Shown: positions 14,329-28,353 of the stretch, in pieces
How positions within the stretch are numbered: the first letter of the stretch is position 1
Layout of the letters: each line of letters begins with the position of its first letter
NCBI GenBank assembly: GCA_964007475.1
Contig: OZ023273.1
Coordinates: forward strand, 101,784,533-101,848,532
Length of the DNA stretch: 64,000 bases
Direction: 5' to 3'
DNA from: Hybos culiciformis
Taxonomy: Eukaryota > Arthropoda > Insecta > Diptera > Hybotidae
Translations under genes and position numbers: made by a program
Notes under the pieces: generated by a model
Seen by the model: the letters and a program-made list of their open reading frames with translations, nothing else
Database searches by the model: none
Told to the model about the DNA's origin: nothing

Positions 14329-17300
14329 TGATTATTACACAGAGTAAATTTTGTTTCGTAAAAGAAAATTTTATGCTTTATTTTTCCTTTTTATAATAGA
14401 AAAGTTGTTTTTTTTTGCAAAGAAGGGTTATTTTTTTACGTCACATATAGAGGTTAATGCATTCATTATTGGTCGATTGTAAATATATGATTATGTTATG
14501 TTTTTTTCGTATATTTAAAAAGGGGTTCGTTTTAATTTCGTTATTCGTTTTAACTGAAAATAAAAAAGAAAATAATAAAGATGTAAGAAAGAAATATTAA
14601 CTATTTGTATACATGGCAATAAAAGTTATTATCGAAGACCTACATTATGTTATGTAAATAATGTTATTTTTAAATTATACAATTAATTTTATCAATATTC
14701 TAATGCTAGTCTGTTAATTTTAAATTTAAATGTTCATTCAGTAAGAAAGAACAATAATTAATTTGATATCGTTATATTTTATATTTATTAATTTTAAAAT
14801 TATTATAGATCAAATAATCACATTATTCTTTTCTAATATCGTTGTTTCATCAATCAAAACGACAAATTATTTATATATATTATGTAGGAATATAGAACTC
14901 ATTACATATACATTATACAATTAGTTCATATGGTTTACTTGACCGTGAACAATCTAGAAAATTTGTTCACTAAATTTTTTACCGAATGAATTTTTTTTTT
15001 ACTATGATATTGTTTGAATTTGATTAGAAACTAAGTACTATCCTGTATTATTATATTTATAAAATACGAAAATTAAGAATTAGTGAAATTATTTTCAATA
15101 TTAAATAGTTCTTCCATGAACTTCAGTATACCATAAAAAATCTATAAATAAATAAAAAGTACAAGAATATTTGTCTTCTAGTTTTGAAGGCAAAAAAAAA
15201 ATTAAAATTTCTAAAATGTTTATATACAATTGCACATACATATTTAAAATAAATTAAAATTATATATTATTTATATTATGTGTAACTTGTACGTGTACCT
15301 AATTAAAACAAAATGAAATTACAAATGATTTAATACAAAAATTAAATTTTTTGTTTATTATGGGTGCGACATTTTTTTAGTTTCTTTAATTCTTGGTTAA
15401 AAAAAACTTTTAAAAAAGGCTGGGTTTGGGTACATACTTTTATTTCTTTTTTGTTTTGCTTTTTAAGTTCTTTCTTTACCTATTTTAATATATGTTTAAT
15501 AAATTACATTAATGTATATTCTTGGAATATTTCATATTTTATCCTGATCCACAATAAACATATTTTGTGTAAGATTTATGTCGAATTTTACTATAATTCA
15601 AACACTTCGGTATACATTATAGGTACAAAAGTGTATAACTTTTCAATATACATAACAACATAAAGGCAAAAAATGTTTCATCAAATTCATTTTATGATTC
15701 GATTTTTAAGAATTATTATTATTATTAGAGATGAATGCAAATTTTAACAATCTAACCATTGAAATAAAAAATTCACTCAACCATTTTATTTCAAAACCTC
15801 ATTTTAGCGCTACTTTTTCATTAAATAATGATAAGGCGCTGCTGCGCGATTAATATAATTTTTAGAGCACATTATTTTTATATATTTGTTTACCCTAAAC
15901 ATGTTATTATATTTATTATTATTATTATATTATTGAGGTTGATTGATAACCACAAATATTTTTTAAACTAGTGGTATTTTATTAAGTTTATAATATATAC
16001 ATAAATTATGTATATTAAGTTTAATAAAATTGAAAAGCTTTTGAACAAATAATAATTCTATTTATATATTCATGTTTTTTATTTTAATAATTAATTAATA
16101 TTTTCAGTGAAAGCAAATTATAACAATTATTGATAGTTGAATAGTATATCATATTTTGTAAAAATTACAAACCGCAAAAAAATAAAAATTTATTATAATT
16201 AAAAACGAAAATAATTGCAATTATTTTGGTTTATATAAAAAAATTATTGAACCAAATTATTCATATAGTTATTAAAACATTATGCAAATATTGGAATAAA
16301 TTTTTGCAACTAAATATTTCTTTTTTCAAATTTAATTTTTACCAAAAAAAAAATTTTTTTAAAATTGATAAATTATATAATTTTTGTTTTAATAAAAAAT
16401 ATATATAATATAAGTTACACAAATATTATATGAAAATTACAAACAAATATTAAAAATTATTTTATTGGAAATATTAACACGTCAACTTATTTATCCCTTT
16501 TTTATAACAAAAAAAAAACAAAATTATATGTCATTTTTATTTTTTTTGCAAACAATTTTTTTATAAAGCGTATTTTCATCAATTTATCAAAACCTTAGCT
16601 TATTTATTACTGAACTGAATTTTAAGTATAGGCAGTATAAAGACTTTATAATTTATGTTTAACTTTAGAAAAAAAAAAAAGCTGATAAAGGTATTAAATA
16701 TTATCTGTAATATAATATCAATCAATGTAGGGTAGATTAGGAGATTTGTAGTCATATATAAAAAAATAAATCCTTGTTAGCTTTATTGAAGCGATTTTTA
16801 TTAATATTATTTTTATATTTAACAAATGTTAAGTTTTTAACTTAAAAAAAAATTTCAATAAGATGAGAATGTTATACATAATGTAATTTTTGTATTATTC
16901 TTTAACGAAAGCATAAGTAATTGAACTTTTTTCATCTTTTACTAGTCGATTCCGGCGAATGTTGTTTCACTCTAGTTTAGTTTTTATAAAATAAATATTG
17001 TTTCTTTGTCACAAAAATTTTAATGTGAAACTGTGATTTTTTGCGAGGTTCTCAATTTTTTCTCAATTTTGATGTGTGCATTTTTTGAGTCTACAAAAAG
17101 AACTAATCATCATATATAAACCAAATGTTTATATATTTGTTATACCATTATGATGATGATGCTATGATTTAGCAAAATTTTAAACTTCAAATTTCTAAAT
17201 ACTTAATAAAGATTATTTAAATAATTTAAAACGTCAAAAGTGTTATGATTATAATTATGATTATAAAATCTTCTTTCTCCATAGAAAATGTTCAAGCTAG

Positions 17301-19239
17301 TGGTATTTGTATTAATAACATAATTGAACCGAACAGTCATAGAATGAAATAATATTGCACTATATACATTAAATGAAATACAATGAAATAATTTTTAATA
17401 TTAATATTAATTATTTTCTACTGAAATTAAATGTATCTTTTGTTTTATGTAATTTAAGAACTATTTCCTTATTAGAGTATCGAAATTAAAAATGTGATAT
17501 CAAAAATAGAAGTAAAAAATAGAATTTTAGAAAGATTGTATGTAATAAAAAGGGCAATTTCTATATCAAAACCTCGAGAGTTTTTGAAGTTTTAGACTTT
17601 TTTTTTTATTTAGAATCTATAGAATGTAAGAAATAAACTAATTAGCAAATAACAACATAATTAATTTTTGTAAAATTAAGTCGGCCCTAAAATTTACTAT
17701 ATGTTAGTTTTGATTAAATTTTCAGGCTGAATACTATCAAGTTATCAACTGTATACATATACATTATATGTACCTCAGTAGACTTAGATATTGCATTTCC
17801 TTGGAATAAAAAATGTTCATGTAACTGTTGATACAAATTGAAGTATAGCCAAAGATTTTTATTGTGATCCGATCGGGTTTTTTTTTTGTACGGACCTGGA
17901 ACACCTGATTAACATCATAATATACATGTAAAAATCGATAACGTAATAAACAATTTCTTTTTCTTCTGATACAAAAATATTTATTTATATTATAATTTTT
18001 TCTTAAATTTGTTTTTAAAAAGGCATTAATTTTTTTTAAATTTAATTTTATAATAAATTGCACGTAGACGTTATCAGTACACGTTGACATTGAAAAGGCT
18101 TGTTTCTTTTTTAAGTTAATTGTATGAAAATTTATTAATGTTCCGTCACAAACAAGGAAATTTGTATATCTCAAATTCGTTAACCTTGTTAAATAAAATA
18201 TGCGAAAACAAAAACCTAAAATAGTGCAATAGTTCAATTAAAATTTAAAATCACAATAAATTTATTATTGTATGACAATTTGGATGTTCTTAAATGAAAA
18301 CAAGTGTACCTACTTTTGAGTTGCATTTTAAATTACATTATCTGAATAGCTTAAAGTTGTGTTCTTCTGAATATAGGTAAATAAGCTAAGTTCTGCAAGA
18401 CCAAACTAAATTAAAGTAAATTTTCCGAGTATTTTTCGATATTTGAATAATATGTAGATTAAACGTATGTATGTGTAAAGATTGAAAGTTTTAAAAAATA
18501 CTATAGAGTTTTCAAAAATAAGGTTTCAATAATAATTGAAATTGAAGGTAGACATTATGTATTTATAGAACCGTAAAATTTAAACTATAAATAATAATTT
18601 TTAATGAACCCATTCTCAATGAAAAATAAATTAAGTAAATTAAATTATTGGAATTTGGAATCATAACTGAGACGTAATACTTTTGACAGCTATACTTTTG
18701 TACGAGCAATAATTCGGATCATATATATTTATTTTAAACCATAAAATTTCATCTTCGCCTTAAAAATGGTAAAAATCACCAGCCCCAATCAATATAGCAC
18801 GCTCAAGATTCTCTAAATTATAAAGATGCGATCATAAATCATCATCTCGAAAAATGTAAGCAATCACACAATAAGTTTAAAATTTTGCGAAGCCTTTAAA
18901 ATACAAAAATAAATTATGTTGCAAAGAGAACTATTGAAAATAACTTAAAGTAACTTAGTCTACGAAATGTAATTAATGAGGATTGCGTGGTTAATTGATA
19001 ATCAACTAATCAACTAATGATTGCACGCACGCACGCTTAGCGTCTTGCGGCACACAAATTGATATCATTTCTTTTGTGTGATGAATTGAATTGTGTACGT
19101 AGCTTGCGTCACGAGTTTTAACTGCGCCAAGAAGTGTTTTTAGTTGATATAACTATTTTTCGAAAGTAATAAATGAATATATAAAAATATTTCGAAAAAA
19201 CTTGACATTTAGGGAGACTTTTGGAAATTTTGGGTAATT
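14329..19239. other. AT-rich intergenic DNA upstream of qtc
   Basis: This holds the presumed 5' leader and promoter of the minus-strand coiled-coil gene, but no clear core promoter or 5' exon can be singled out. Long A/T runs and short simple repeats fill the rest. The 157-codon frame at 17764-18237 on the minus strand has random-looking composition (Lys, Asn, Tyr, Ile and Phe) and no recognisable motif, so I do not call it a gene. Confidence 0.5.
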
Positions 19240-19492
19240 TTTTTGATTTTGGGACTTTTTTTGATTTTGGGACATATTTGGATTTTGGGACATTTTTGAT
19301 TTTGGGACATATTTGGATTTTGGGACATTTTTGATTTTGGGACATTTTTGATTTTGGGACATTTTTGATTTTGGGACATTTTTTGATTTTGGGACATATT
19401 TGGATTTTGGGACATTTTTGATTTTGGGACATTTTTGATTTTGGGACATTTTGGGATTTTGGGACAATTTGGATTTTGGGACATTTTTGAGA
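19240..19492. repeat. Minisatellite, 17-18 bp unit
   Basis: About 14 tandem copies of gattttgggacatttttg alternate with a variant containing gggacatatttgg. On the minus strand all three frames stay open and read as SQNQKCPKI-type repeats, which is a by-product of the repeat. Length variants (17 and 18 bp) are mixed. Confidence 0.85.
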
Positions 19493-19616
19493 CTTGAGCC
19501 TGAGTGGAAATCATATTGGAGAGTGATTGAGTGAAATGAAATCAAACAAACAAACAAACATTTCGGTTATCTCAAGGTTATCTCAAGGTAGAGGTCATGA
19601 TTCAAATATCCGGTCA

Positions 19617-19886
19617 TAACTTTTGAACTATTGACCCCATCCCCTCATGCTAAGTACCGTTGGAAAGGTCTTGAGACGTAGATACGAAAAAGGTCAAACG
19701 TCATCCAGAAAGGTCAAAAGGTCACCTAGTTATAGGCCAAAAACTGAAAAGGTGAACAAAAATTCAAATGGCCATAACTTGATGACCTTCTGACCTTTTT
19801 GAATGACATATGACATTTTTCGCATCTACGTTCCAAGACCTTTCCAACGGTATCTAATATGAGGGGTTCAAAAAGTCGAAAGTTAG
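19617..19886. repeat. Long imperfect inverted repeat
   Basis: The left arm (about 19617-19733) contains accgttggaaaggtcttgag. The right arm (about 19773-19886) contains its reverse complement form ccaagacctttccaacggt. Outer parts also pair (taacttttgaac against gttcaaaaagtcgaaagtta). Arms are about 115 bp with a spacer of about 40 bp. This is a foldback or MITE-like structure. A small direct duplication of gaggtgcttgcgtcacta follows at about 19899-19938. Confidence 0.7.
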
Positions 19887-19939
19887 CTGTATATATTGAG
19901 GTGCTTGCGTCACTACATAGAGGTGCTTGCGTCACTAGG

Positions 19940-22900
19940 GGGACTGCCGTCCCCGGTGATATTAATTAATACCGTATTCATAAAATTGATTAGTATTTAT
20001 ATATTATTATAAAAATAAAAATAAAATAAAATATATACCTTCTTATAATCTAAACAAAAAAAATTTTGAACAAAAATATTTTATAAATATGTATTACATT
20101 AAACGAAATAAAATGCAAAACTTTTCAACAATTCTGAAATAATTTTATAATGATTTTTGGTAATAAAATTATAATTCGATTTTTTTGAAAGGTTTCATTA
20201 TTTATAAAACACTATGCTCACATAAATAATTTTAAATGCAATTTTTTCTTTAACACAAAGTTCAACAGTGTTGTGAAACATTTTGAAATAAAAAATTGTA
20301 TAACAACCGTAGAATGTGTTTTTATTTATCTCTTTAACTTGTGTTGAACAGAGAAAGAATACGTGCTTAACAAGATACGCTTCAAAAGATTTAATTAAAT
20401 TATATTTTACAAAGAGTGTCTGGTTATACAACAAAAACATGTTAAATCTTGGAGATATTTCAGTCCCATTTCATTTAAAATTTTAAACATCTTGAAAATA
20501 TGAGCATAGACCGAGAAACATATCGAAAATCTGAATCTAAATCTGAATCTAAATCTGTTAAAGAAAAGAAATTAATACATAAGAACACGAATAAAACTCG
20601 ATTTTTGTTGGAACAGATTCAGATGCATGATATCAGAAGGTGAAGGCGCTACTTCTGTAGTGTTCTGGTAGCTACGAAATTTTCACTTTAGACATTACGA
20701 TTAGAGAACGAACCGAGATAGTTTTTATTTTCAACTACATAGCAAAGCGTTGACGTTAACGAAATTTAACCAAAGCGCGGTCCTTACTAATACATGTTAG
20801 AAGTTTGGAGACATTAACTCAATAGTTTTCTTTAACACTAAACATACCAACACTTGATACATACCTATTTCTACCATAGAACGGGGGTTATTACTAGAGT
20901 TGTGTAAATTATAGTTAAATAATATTATGTAGTTACTAAAATATATAATCAGATCCAACGATTAAAATTCATTTAATTCTTCGCAATCGTGATTTATAAA
21001 ATTTCAGAATCCCGATTAAACGATTTGCCTTTTGAAAATGATTTATAAAATTTTATTATGATAAAAACCTACTATTCAAAAATTTGTTCACATGAGTTAT
21101 ATATGAGTTATATATGATTGCTTAACTTAAAATTTGAAATATTCTTTAACTAGCACTTTTAATTTTAAAATTTAGCAGAAATTCACCGATTTAATTAATT
21201 TTTCACATCCGTCGTTCCCACAAGTTTTTTTTTTAATGGAAATAATGAAGAATAAAGATTTTATAATTAACTTTGTGTCAAAAAATTGTATGTCCACATT
21301 TGAGCTTATATATACCTAATTTGTTAATTTTATTTTAATTAAAATTTAATTAATCTTTTGCTAATAACTATTAATAACTATTAGAAAATTTCTTTAATTT
21401 TTTTTGCCCTTATTAAAGAAATTTACAACTTTAATTTGGATCAGGTATAAATTTAATTTTTTGAACAAGTTAACGTCTACTTATTATTTATATGTATAAA
21501 TTTAATTTTTCCATGTTCTTCTATAGTCTTTCTCTATAATGAGGTATCTTAATTTTATATTCATAATACTTAAAGTTAACTATTTGTATGGCTATACCAT
21601 AATTTAAGTAATTATGTGAAAATTCTATTAACAATAACTTTTATTAAATAACAGTACGGATTATTTTTTACAACTTTAAGAATAGTTATTTTGTACGTTT
21701 CTTTTAAACTTTATTTATGGTTTGAACCGTATGAGTTTTTTTAACCGACTGCTTTGAATGAAATGAAAATTTTTAATTTTAAAAATATAAAATTTAAAAA
21801 AAAATATTAACCAAAACATAATGTAAAAACAAGTGAAGTGGAATTATAAGTTTATGTATACAACACAGTGTAAAAATAATTGGTAAAACTCATAAAAAAT
21901 TTAAATGAGTTTTCACAAGTTCAGGTAATTTAACATATATTACAATCCTATAAAATAACTAATAAGGTATTTTATATATATTTGTACGACAATTAATCAA
22001 ACCTATTAACAAAAAAAAATTAAAAATCCTTATAATAAAATAATAGCAAATACATATTATATAGAAAATAATAAATAATATATAGAAAATAATATAGAAA
22101 ATAATAAATAATATTTGAAAATAATGAATAGGTAGAACTTTTGCTACCGATGCATACCTATACTAAAATTGTATAATACTTAATATTCACTATTGTTTTT
22201 GAAATATTGACGTCATCAGAATTTTCAAATTTAAATTAATTAAGGCTTAATATGGTGCTCCTGTAAATTATGTTTGACTAAAAAAAATTAAGCTAATTAA
22301 AAGATTAATAGGTACACCTAATATTAAAATATGTCACTGTGATAGAATAAATGTGAATGAGTGAGGAAAAGAGTATTGTAAAAAGTAAACAAAACTTATC
22401 TTTTATTTTGATGTTGAACATTAAAAAGAAAAAAGAAAATCATGAAAAAGGCAAATTTGAAACTATATAAAAATAAAAACCAACTGGCTATGTATATTTA
22501 AGCCAACATTTTTCATTCTTTCTAAAATCATCCACGATAGATTTTTATGTATAAATAAACCGAAACAATGTAATAAACAATTTTAACAATCACAGAGTTT
22601 AAAACAATTAAAATCGAGGTTAACGAAAAAGCAATAATTTTGCAAGCCAACCATAATCTACAGTCATTTTTTAATTTAATCAAAAAAAATATGTGTACAT
22701 AGTTCTAAGAATTTGTAAAACTTCTATTTTATATTATGAAATATTAACTGGAAATCATCTTTACTGTAATAATCAAAGTTATAATAAAACACTGAATATG
22801 TAGCTACATTATATTGTACCAACGTTGTAGGACATATTGTACATAGAAACATGATATTGCATATGAAATTTAAATTTAAATATTTTTAAAAGTATGTACT

Positions 22901-22984
22901 TTAATAAAATAACGATGCTATTAACATTATGACAAAGTTTCGATTCAGAAATTTTTTAACGAAAATAAATATTCGTTTTGAAGT
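19940..22984. other. AT-rich intergenic DNA, no gene seen
   Basis: I see no coding frame, RNA gene or clear element. Short simple repeats occur, for example atatagaaaataata-type units at about 22066-22130 and a ctgaatctaaat repeat near 20530. Confidence 0.5.
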
Positions 22985-23175
22985 GCTTGAAGTACATAAT
23001 CCCGTATCTGCACTTGGACCTTAAAACTGACCTTAAAACTGACCTTAAAACTGACCTTAAAACTGACCTGTAAACTGACCTGTGAACAGACCTTTCTCAT
23101 ACAAAAAAAAGGAAAAAAAGGCCAGTTTGAAGACAAAAAAAGTAACGGTACTTTTCCGCTAGCCGGGCGAAACAC
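22985..23175 (-). repeat. Dispersed repeat with internal 13 bp tandem array
   Basis: At 23017-23092 the unit accttaaaactg is repeated in tandem about six times, with variants acctgtaaactg and acctgtgaacag. The ends match another copy in the opposite direction at 43430-43660: the two share ccgtatctgcactt and the core ggtacttttccgctagccgg with a few changes. Confidence 0.6.
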
Positions 23176-23394
23176 TGAGCGCTGACGTTTGAATTTTTTG
23201 CTGTGAAAAATAAAATATAAAATAAAAATAATTATAAATAGATAAAGAGAAAAAAAAAATAAGTAACTTGGAAGGAAATAATTTTTTAATAAAAATTATT
23301 TCTTTTTTTTTAATTGATTGGAAAAAATCAAAATTCAATACTGGTTGTGAAATTGCTATTCATTTAATTCAATCAATTTTTGAGGTTAATGAAA

Positions 23395-24159
23395 TGACAG
23401 GTAAAACACGAGGAAAGCACGATCGTAGATCAATACTCCTCTGCCGTTGTAGAATCGGATGATTCGATTCAATGCGACATCTGTTTCACATGGATTCATT
23501 TTGCTTGCTCTAGTTTGAACAGAGCCCAATTTGATGATTTAGTTGCAGCAGGTGACAGCGCTTCTTGGGCTTGTCTCAACTGTGCTCCTGTAGGCGGAAA
23601 TCAGTCAATTGCAAACAACAATTCAAAAACAGGAATCAGAAATCTTGTCGCTCCGGGATGAAATTTCTAACCTTAAGATAAAGTCTGTTGCAAATGACTT
23701 AATAATCAAAGGATTCCCTGTATCGCAAGGCAACTCAAGAAACCATGAACTGAAAGAAATTGCAATAAAAATATTTAATATTTAATATCATTATACATGA
23801 TTATGAACTGAAAGAAACTGCAATAAAAATATTTAATATTTAATATCATTATACATGATTATGATCTTGATTCCATCAACTACTATATATTATACTATTG
23901 ATTCCATCAACTACTCTGATGCTAAGCAATCAAGTTTAAAAAAACTGTATTTATTAGTATGGCTAACAGAAGTACGAAAATTGCATTCATGAAAAGCAAA
24001 AGGAGGTTGCAGGAGACAGAGTACAAGAATGTGATGGGATTTCATAAAACTACTCCTGAATTAAAAGATTTGTTTCACTATTGCCAAGTTTTGAAATCAA
24101 ATGGATATCAAAAGGTCTACCATTCACATGGAAAAATATTTGCTGTCAGGGGCAACTAA
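23395..24159 (+). pseudogene. LINE D ORF1 remnant (PHD-like finger)
   Basis: The frame is broken several times. At about 23448-23615 it reads VESDDSIQCDICFTWIHFAC, then SWACLNCAP: the spacing of C-x2-C, H-x2-C and C-x2-C fits the second half of a PHD finger, as found at the N-terminus of ORF1 in CR1-like LINEs. Further on, DLIIKGFPVSQGNSRNHELK (from 23698) and the frame 23959-24159 (FMKSKRRLQET, YHSHGKIFAV) look like the ORF1 C-terminal domain. A 58 bp tandem duplication (23747-23804 and 23805-23862) and a shorter one at about 23867-23915 interrupt it. It is a dead copy upstream of a same-strand endonuclease frame. Confidence 0.65.
23747..23862. repeat. 58 bp tandem duplication
   Basis: Two adjacent 58 bp copies starting gaactgaaagaaa differ by one base (aaattg against aaactg). 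They lie inside the decayed LINE ORF1. Confidence 0.85.
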
Positions 24160-24673
24160 GTGGAAACTATTAGATCAAAGGATAGTGTTGATCACGTGCT
24201 ACGATCTGTTGTGTCCAATTTCGGTTCAACTTTTCATTCTTCTCATCAACAAGGAGATGGCTCATAAACGTTATGAATATTAAGTATTATCGAATAGATA
24301 GATATCTTAAATCTTTTTGTATTAGGTATTTTATTTTTTGTTATTTCCTCTTTTACACTGCTTTTTACCTTAGATTTTTAGAAATTATTTTTGTTCTCTA
24401 CTATGTTACTTTTTAAATTACCTCGTATTGCACTAGTTATAGTATGTTCTAGTTTCATTCTAATAATTAATACAAGTCTAATTATTGAATCACATCTATA
24501 TATAATAATTATGTTCTCGCATCTTGCATTTTACATTGGTAAATTGTTTTCTTACTTTTATAAACTAATCTTAATTTATCTAATATACCGTTTGGTGTCT
24601 ACTGATTTCTTAATAATCCAATTCCCTCGCAATCGAGGATTTAAATAACTACTTCGAATCAGTCGATGACTAC

Positions 24674-26274
24674 TTGCACTCTAGCATGGAAGTGAACAAA
24701 AATATTCTTAACATATTATCTTTAAATTGTAGAAGTTTATCATCTATAAATAAATTTCATAAATTTCGTGACCTTATATCGATTACTCCCTATGGTATCC
24801 ACGTAATTGCAATTCAAGAAACATGGTTTGAAGAAAATCTTCTCCAACTTTACAACATCCCTGGCTATAGCCCAGTACACTCATGTAGGAGTGATGGTTA
24901 TGGGGGCACGTCAATTTACGTCAGTGGTGCGTTTAAATTTGAGTTAATTCTTAACCAAAATGATAATTTTTGTAGCATAATAGAACTGAAATTATCAGAT
25001 ACAGTTCACATTTCACGCCCACTCACAATATTATCTTACTATAGGTCTCCTAAATGTAATAAATCTATTTTTATTCAAAAACTTGATCATATTATATCTA
25101 ATATCAGTAATAATCCAACTTTCATTTTAGGTGACACAAATATAAATACATTGGATGGTGACGCTAGCTGTGACTTTCTTCATGTGCTTTATTCATCTAG
25201 TTTTGGAATTTGTAACAACCAGATCAAAAGGCCAGCCTCAGGTAGTTGCATTGATCATGTAGCCTCAAATATAATGCGATATTCCAATATAGTTGTTGAT
25301 TCCGTTCAAAACTCTATGAGTGACCATAACCTTTTATTTACGCGTCTGTACTGTGTCTTTCCCACACGTCAATTCTTTTAATTCGAAAAAAGTATTTTTA
25401 ATCATATCGATTTCAAATTAGATTTAATTAGGTCCTTTCATGATTTCCGCTGGAATGGTTTCGACAATCCTAATACTATGTATGACTTTATTTATGATGA
25501 ACTAACTGGACTTGTTGAAACTCACACTCATAATGAAATAGTTAAACTCAATCGGAAGAATATTATATCCTCGTGGATAGGTCCAGGACTAGCTAAACTT
25601 ATTAAACATCGTAACAAGCTTAGACACTTGTCTAAAAAATTTAAAGATAAACATGACATTAAACAAAATTTTCTGCGTATTAACAAGCTTGTAAAAGAGC
25701 TCTCGTCTGAAGCCCTAAAATAGAAGGGTGCCATAACGACTCTAGGAAGCTGTGGAAATTCATTAATACAACATTAGGGCGATCTAAAGACTCGTCTATT
25801 ACAAAAATTAAAACACTTGAAGGAGATATCCTTGAACCTCAAATTGATATAGCTAACTATCTAAACAGACATTTTGCTAGTGTAGGTTCTCAATCTACAA
25901 CTAGCAATATGGACCAGTCCAACAATGATATCAACGCTCTTCAAACTCTATCTGAAACCACTGCATTTTTTATTTTTCCACCTACAACAACATCTGAAGT
26001 TGAGTCCATCATCTCCAAACTACCAATTTCAAAAGCGCCTGGGTTTGACCGCCTCTCGCCACGCATGCTAATTGATTCTGTTGACATTTTTCGCCAATGC
26101 TATCTGCTCTGTTTGATTTAATTATTAAAATCGAAATTTATCCAGATAAACTCAAAATTCAAAAGGTAACTCCCATTTTTAAAGGGGGTGACAAACTAAA
26201 TGCTAATTACTATAGGCCAATATCTGTGCTTCCTATATTGACAAAATTATGGAAAAGTTAATATATATGGCTTT
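24674..26274 (+). pseudogene. LINE D ORF2, 5' half: APE endonuclease and start of reverse transcriptase
   Basis: The first frame (24674-25381, 235 aa) is an APE-type endonuclease: SLNC (N18), IQETW (E49), LGDTNIN and MSDHNLLF supply the usual catalytic Asn, Glu, Asp/Asn and His positions. After the stop at 25379-25381 the frame continues in pieces (25478-25723, then about 25725-26121). These read as the linker and the RT start (SKAPGFDRLSPRML), followed by KVTPIFKGGDKLN, YYRPISVLPI and DKIMEKLIYMALF. The coding signal then ends abruptly near 26274. Several stops and frameshifts make it dead. Its missing later RT part is probably represented by the frame at 41715-42720, the two having been split by later insertions. 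Confidence 0.8.
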
Positions 26275-26652
26275 GTTTCGTTGTGACTCGATACCATGTT
26301 TTTTGACCTTTGCTCCGATTTCTCAGTAAATAGACGTCACGTCCTATTAGAAAAAGTTCAACAGATTTTTGTAGCTTAGCTTGTCCCCTTACTCAATGAA
26401 GTGAGATTTTTTTTTTTTTTTTTAAGACAATGAAATTTTTAATTGTATTCGTGACTCGATGACTAAAATTTTGAATGTTGTTATAACATATTTGTGTCTT
26501 TAACGTGTTAAGTTGTGTTGCGGATAAAATTACTTTTATTTTCTTTTTTTTAATTATTTTCTTGACCTACACTTAAATTTTTTGTGCTTACTTGCAATTT
26601 TTTATTTTTTTATATATTAAAGAAATTTTAATTAAACTTAATTTTATTGTGA
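26275..26652 (+). other. Sequence before LINE B ORF1 (leader and unclassified DNA)
   Basis: Non-coding, T-rich. It contains gtgactcga twice (about 26285 and 26451), a word that recurs at about 40549, 41204 and 41338 on the far side of LINE B. Part of it is therefore likely to be an older host element into which B inserted, and part the B 5' leader. The boundary cannot be placed. Confidence 0.4.
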
Positions 26653-28353
26653 TTGTTCGTAAGTTTAATTTTACATTCTAATATGGCAAATAAGTGCGAT
26701 TTACCATCATGTTCTAACTTTGATAAAAAATCAAAGTATATTACTTGTAAAGGATTCTGCAAGAAATCCTTCCACGGCTCATGTCTATTTCGTGACAGAG
26801 ATTGGAAGGATTCAGCCTTAAATGACTACTTCATATGTTCTGACTGCCAACAGACAGAAGATATTGTTCGTGACATCCAAGAGCAGCTAACGAAAAACAT
26901 CAAAGAATTAAAATCTGACAACGACGGTTTAATGAATATGGGTCAGAAGACAATTAAACGCAACTCTGACAATTTTTCAGAAATGGCTAAAACATTTGAT
27001 AGTTTAAATTCCTGTATTATTGATAGCCAAAACTATTTTAAATCAACACAGAAAACCCTGCTTACAACAATTGAGACAGCTATTGATTTGCAGATTAATA
27101 AATATCTATCCACCGTAACCAAAGATCTCGACAACCGTATTGGAAACATTATTGACAATAAATTGAAGCCTTACTTGGATAAGATTAGCATGATCGACAA
27201 AGCAGCCGTTAACGATACCGTGGTTGTTATTGATAGATTGGACACACTCTACAAAAAGCTGAAAGAAGTCGTAATGAATAACCAGCAAGAAATCGCTACT
27301 GAAATGCACAATCTAAGTACATCTCTCAATGTAAGTAGTGATAATAATATAATATCCACATCCCATGCCAATAATGACATAGATATTAATGAAATATCCA
27401 AATTGCAATCTCCGCCTACGTTAGCAGATGAATTAAAAAAATCTTCTACACAGACAACTGATAAAAAACCTAAAGAAAAGATAACCAAGATCAAACCAAT
27501 CATTGACAAAAAGAAGGATATGGGCTCTATTCGCATATCAAATGCACCACCTTACGCGAATACGGAATGGATTAAAGTTTTTATTAAGAATAATTTTAAG
27601 GTTAGTATTAGTGATTGTAAGTCTGTTACTCCGCGAAAAATAACAAAAAAAATCTAACCCATATGAATTTCAAAATTTCTGCCAGCAACAAAACCTTAAC
27701 CCTTCTTTTAAATAAGACTTCTATTAATAAGTGGAAAAACATGAAAGTGTCTCGCTGGTCTGAAAATGTCCCGAATGAAAATGTCCCGAATGAAAATCTC
27801 CCGAATAAAAAATTTAACAATAATTCAAATTTTAAAAATATAGCTCAAAATCAACATTCGAGGTCACCTAAATATAGTAATTTTATACAGGCCGAAACAA
27901 TAAATCCTTATAAACCTCCTGTCAAAAATCAATTTCAGCCCACCCCGATTATTAATCCTTACAAACCTCCTGTTAATAATCAATTTGAGCCCACCCCGAC
28001 TCCACCCTCATTTCTCGACCCACTTTTTCCTCCAATCGTTAAATTGACACAAAAATCTCTTGTGTCTGACAATGGCCGTTATGTTCTGGCACGATTGCGT
28101 GACAAAAAATTATATGACGATATAAGACTTTATCTCGCTTACCTGTATGATAAGGATGACTCGTTTAGTATCAATGGAAAGACCACCACTTACATTAGAA
28201 CGAGACTGTTAGAAGAAGGCCTCCCTACCGACATTACAGAACTTAGATGTCTATATGAGAGATACCATGCTGCTATTGGCCTGCCAACCCAACATATTAA
28301 CTCAGATCTCTCTTCCTACGCTTCGGAGCTAAGAGCTAAAAGAATGGACTATG
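26653..28353 (+). pseudogene. LINE B ORF1 (PHD finger), frameshifted and interrupted
   Basis: From MANKCDLPSC onward, the cysteines and histidine of a C4HC3 PHD finger are visible (C5, C10, C22, C26, H31, C34, C52 and C55 counted from MANK). A Lys/Asn-rich coiled-coil stretch and a C-terminal RNA-binding-like segment (GSIRISNAPPYANTEWIKVF) follow. The frame is lost at an A-run near 27645-27655 and resumes as 27663-28382. That second part holds ENVPN repeats, a duplicated NPYKPPV-NQF-PTP unit and an unrecognised stretch ending SELRAKRMDY. At 28353 it is cut by the 3' tail of LINE A, inserted in the opposite direction. It would have bound RNA in the retrotransposon RNP. Confidence 0.75.

Noticed and set aside
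17764..18237. Minus-strand frame of 157 codons
   Set aside because: Composition is that of random AT-rich DNA, there is no motif, and no splice partner was found.
19118..19557. Three overlapping minus-strand frames of SQNQKCPKI repeats
   Set aside because: The minisatellite unit happens to be open in all frames; this is not evidence of a protein.
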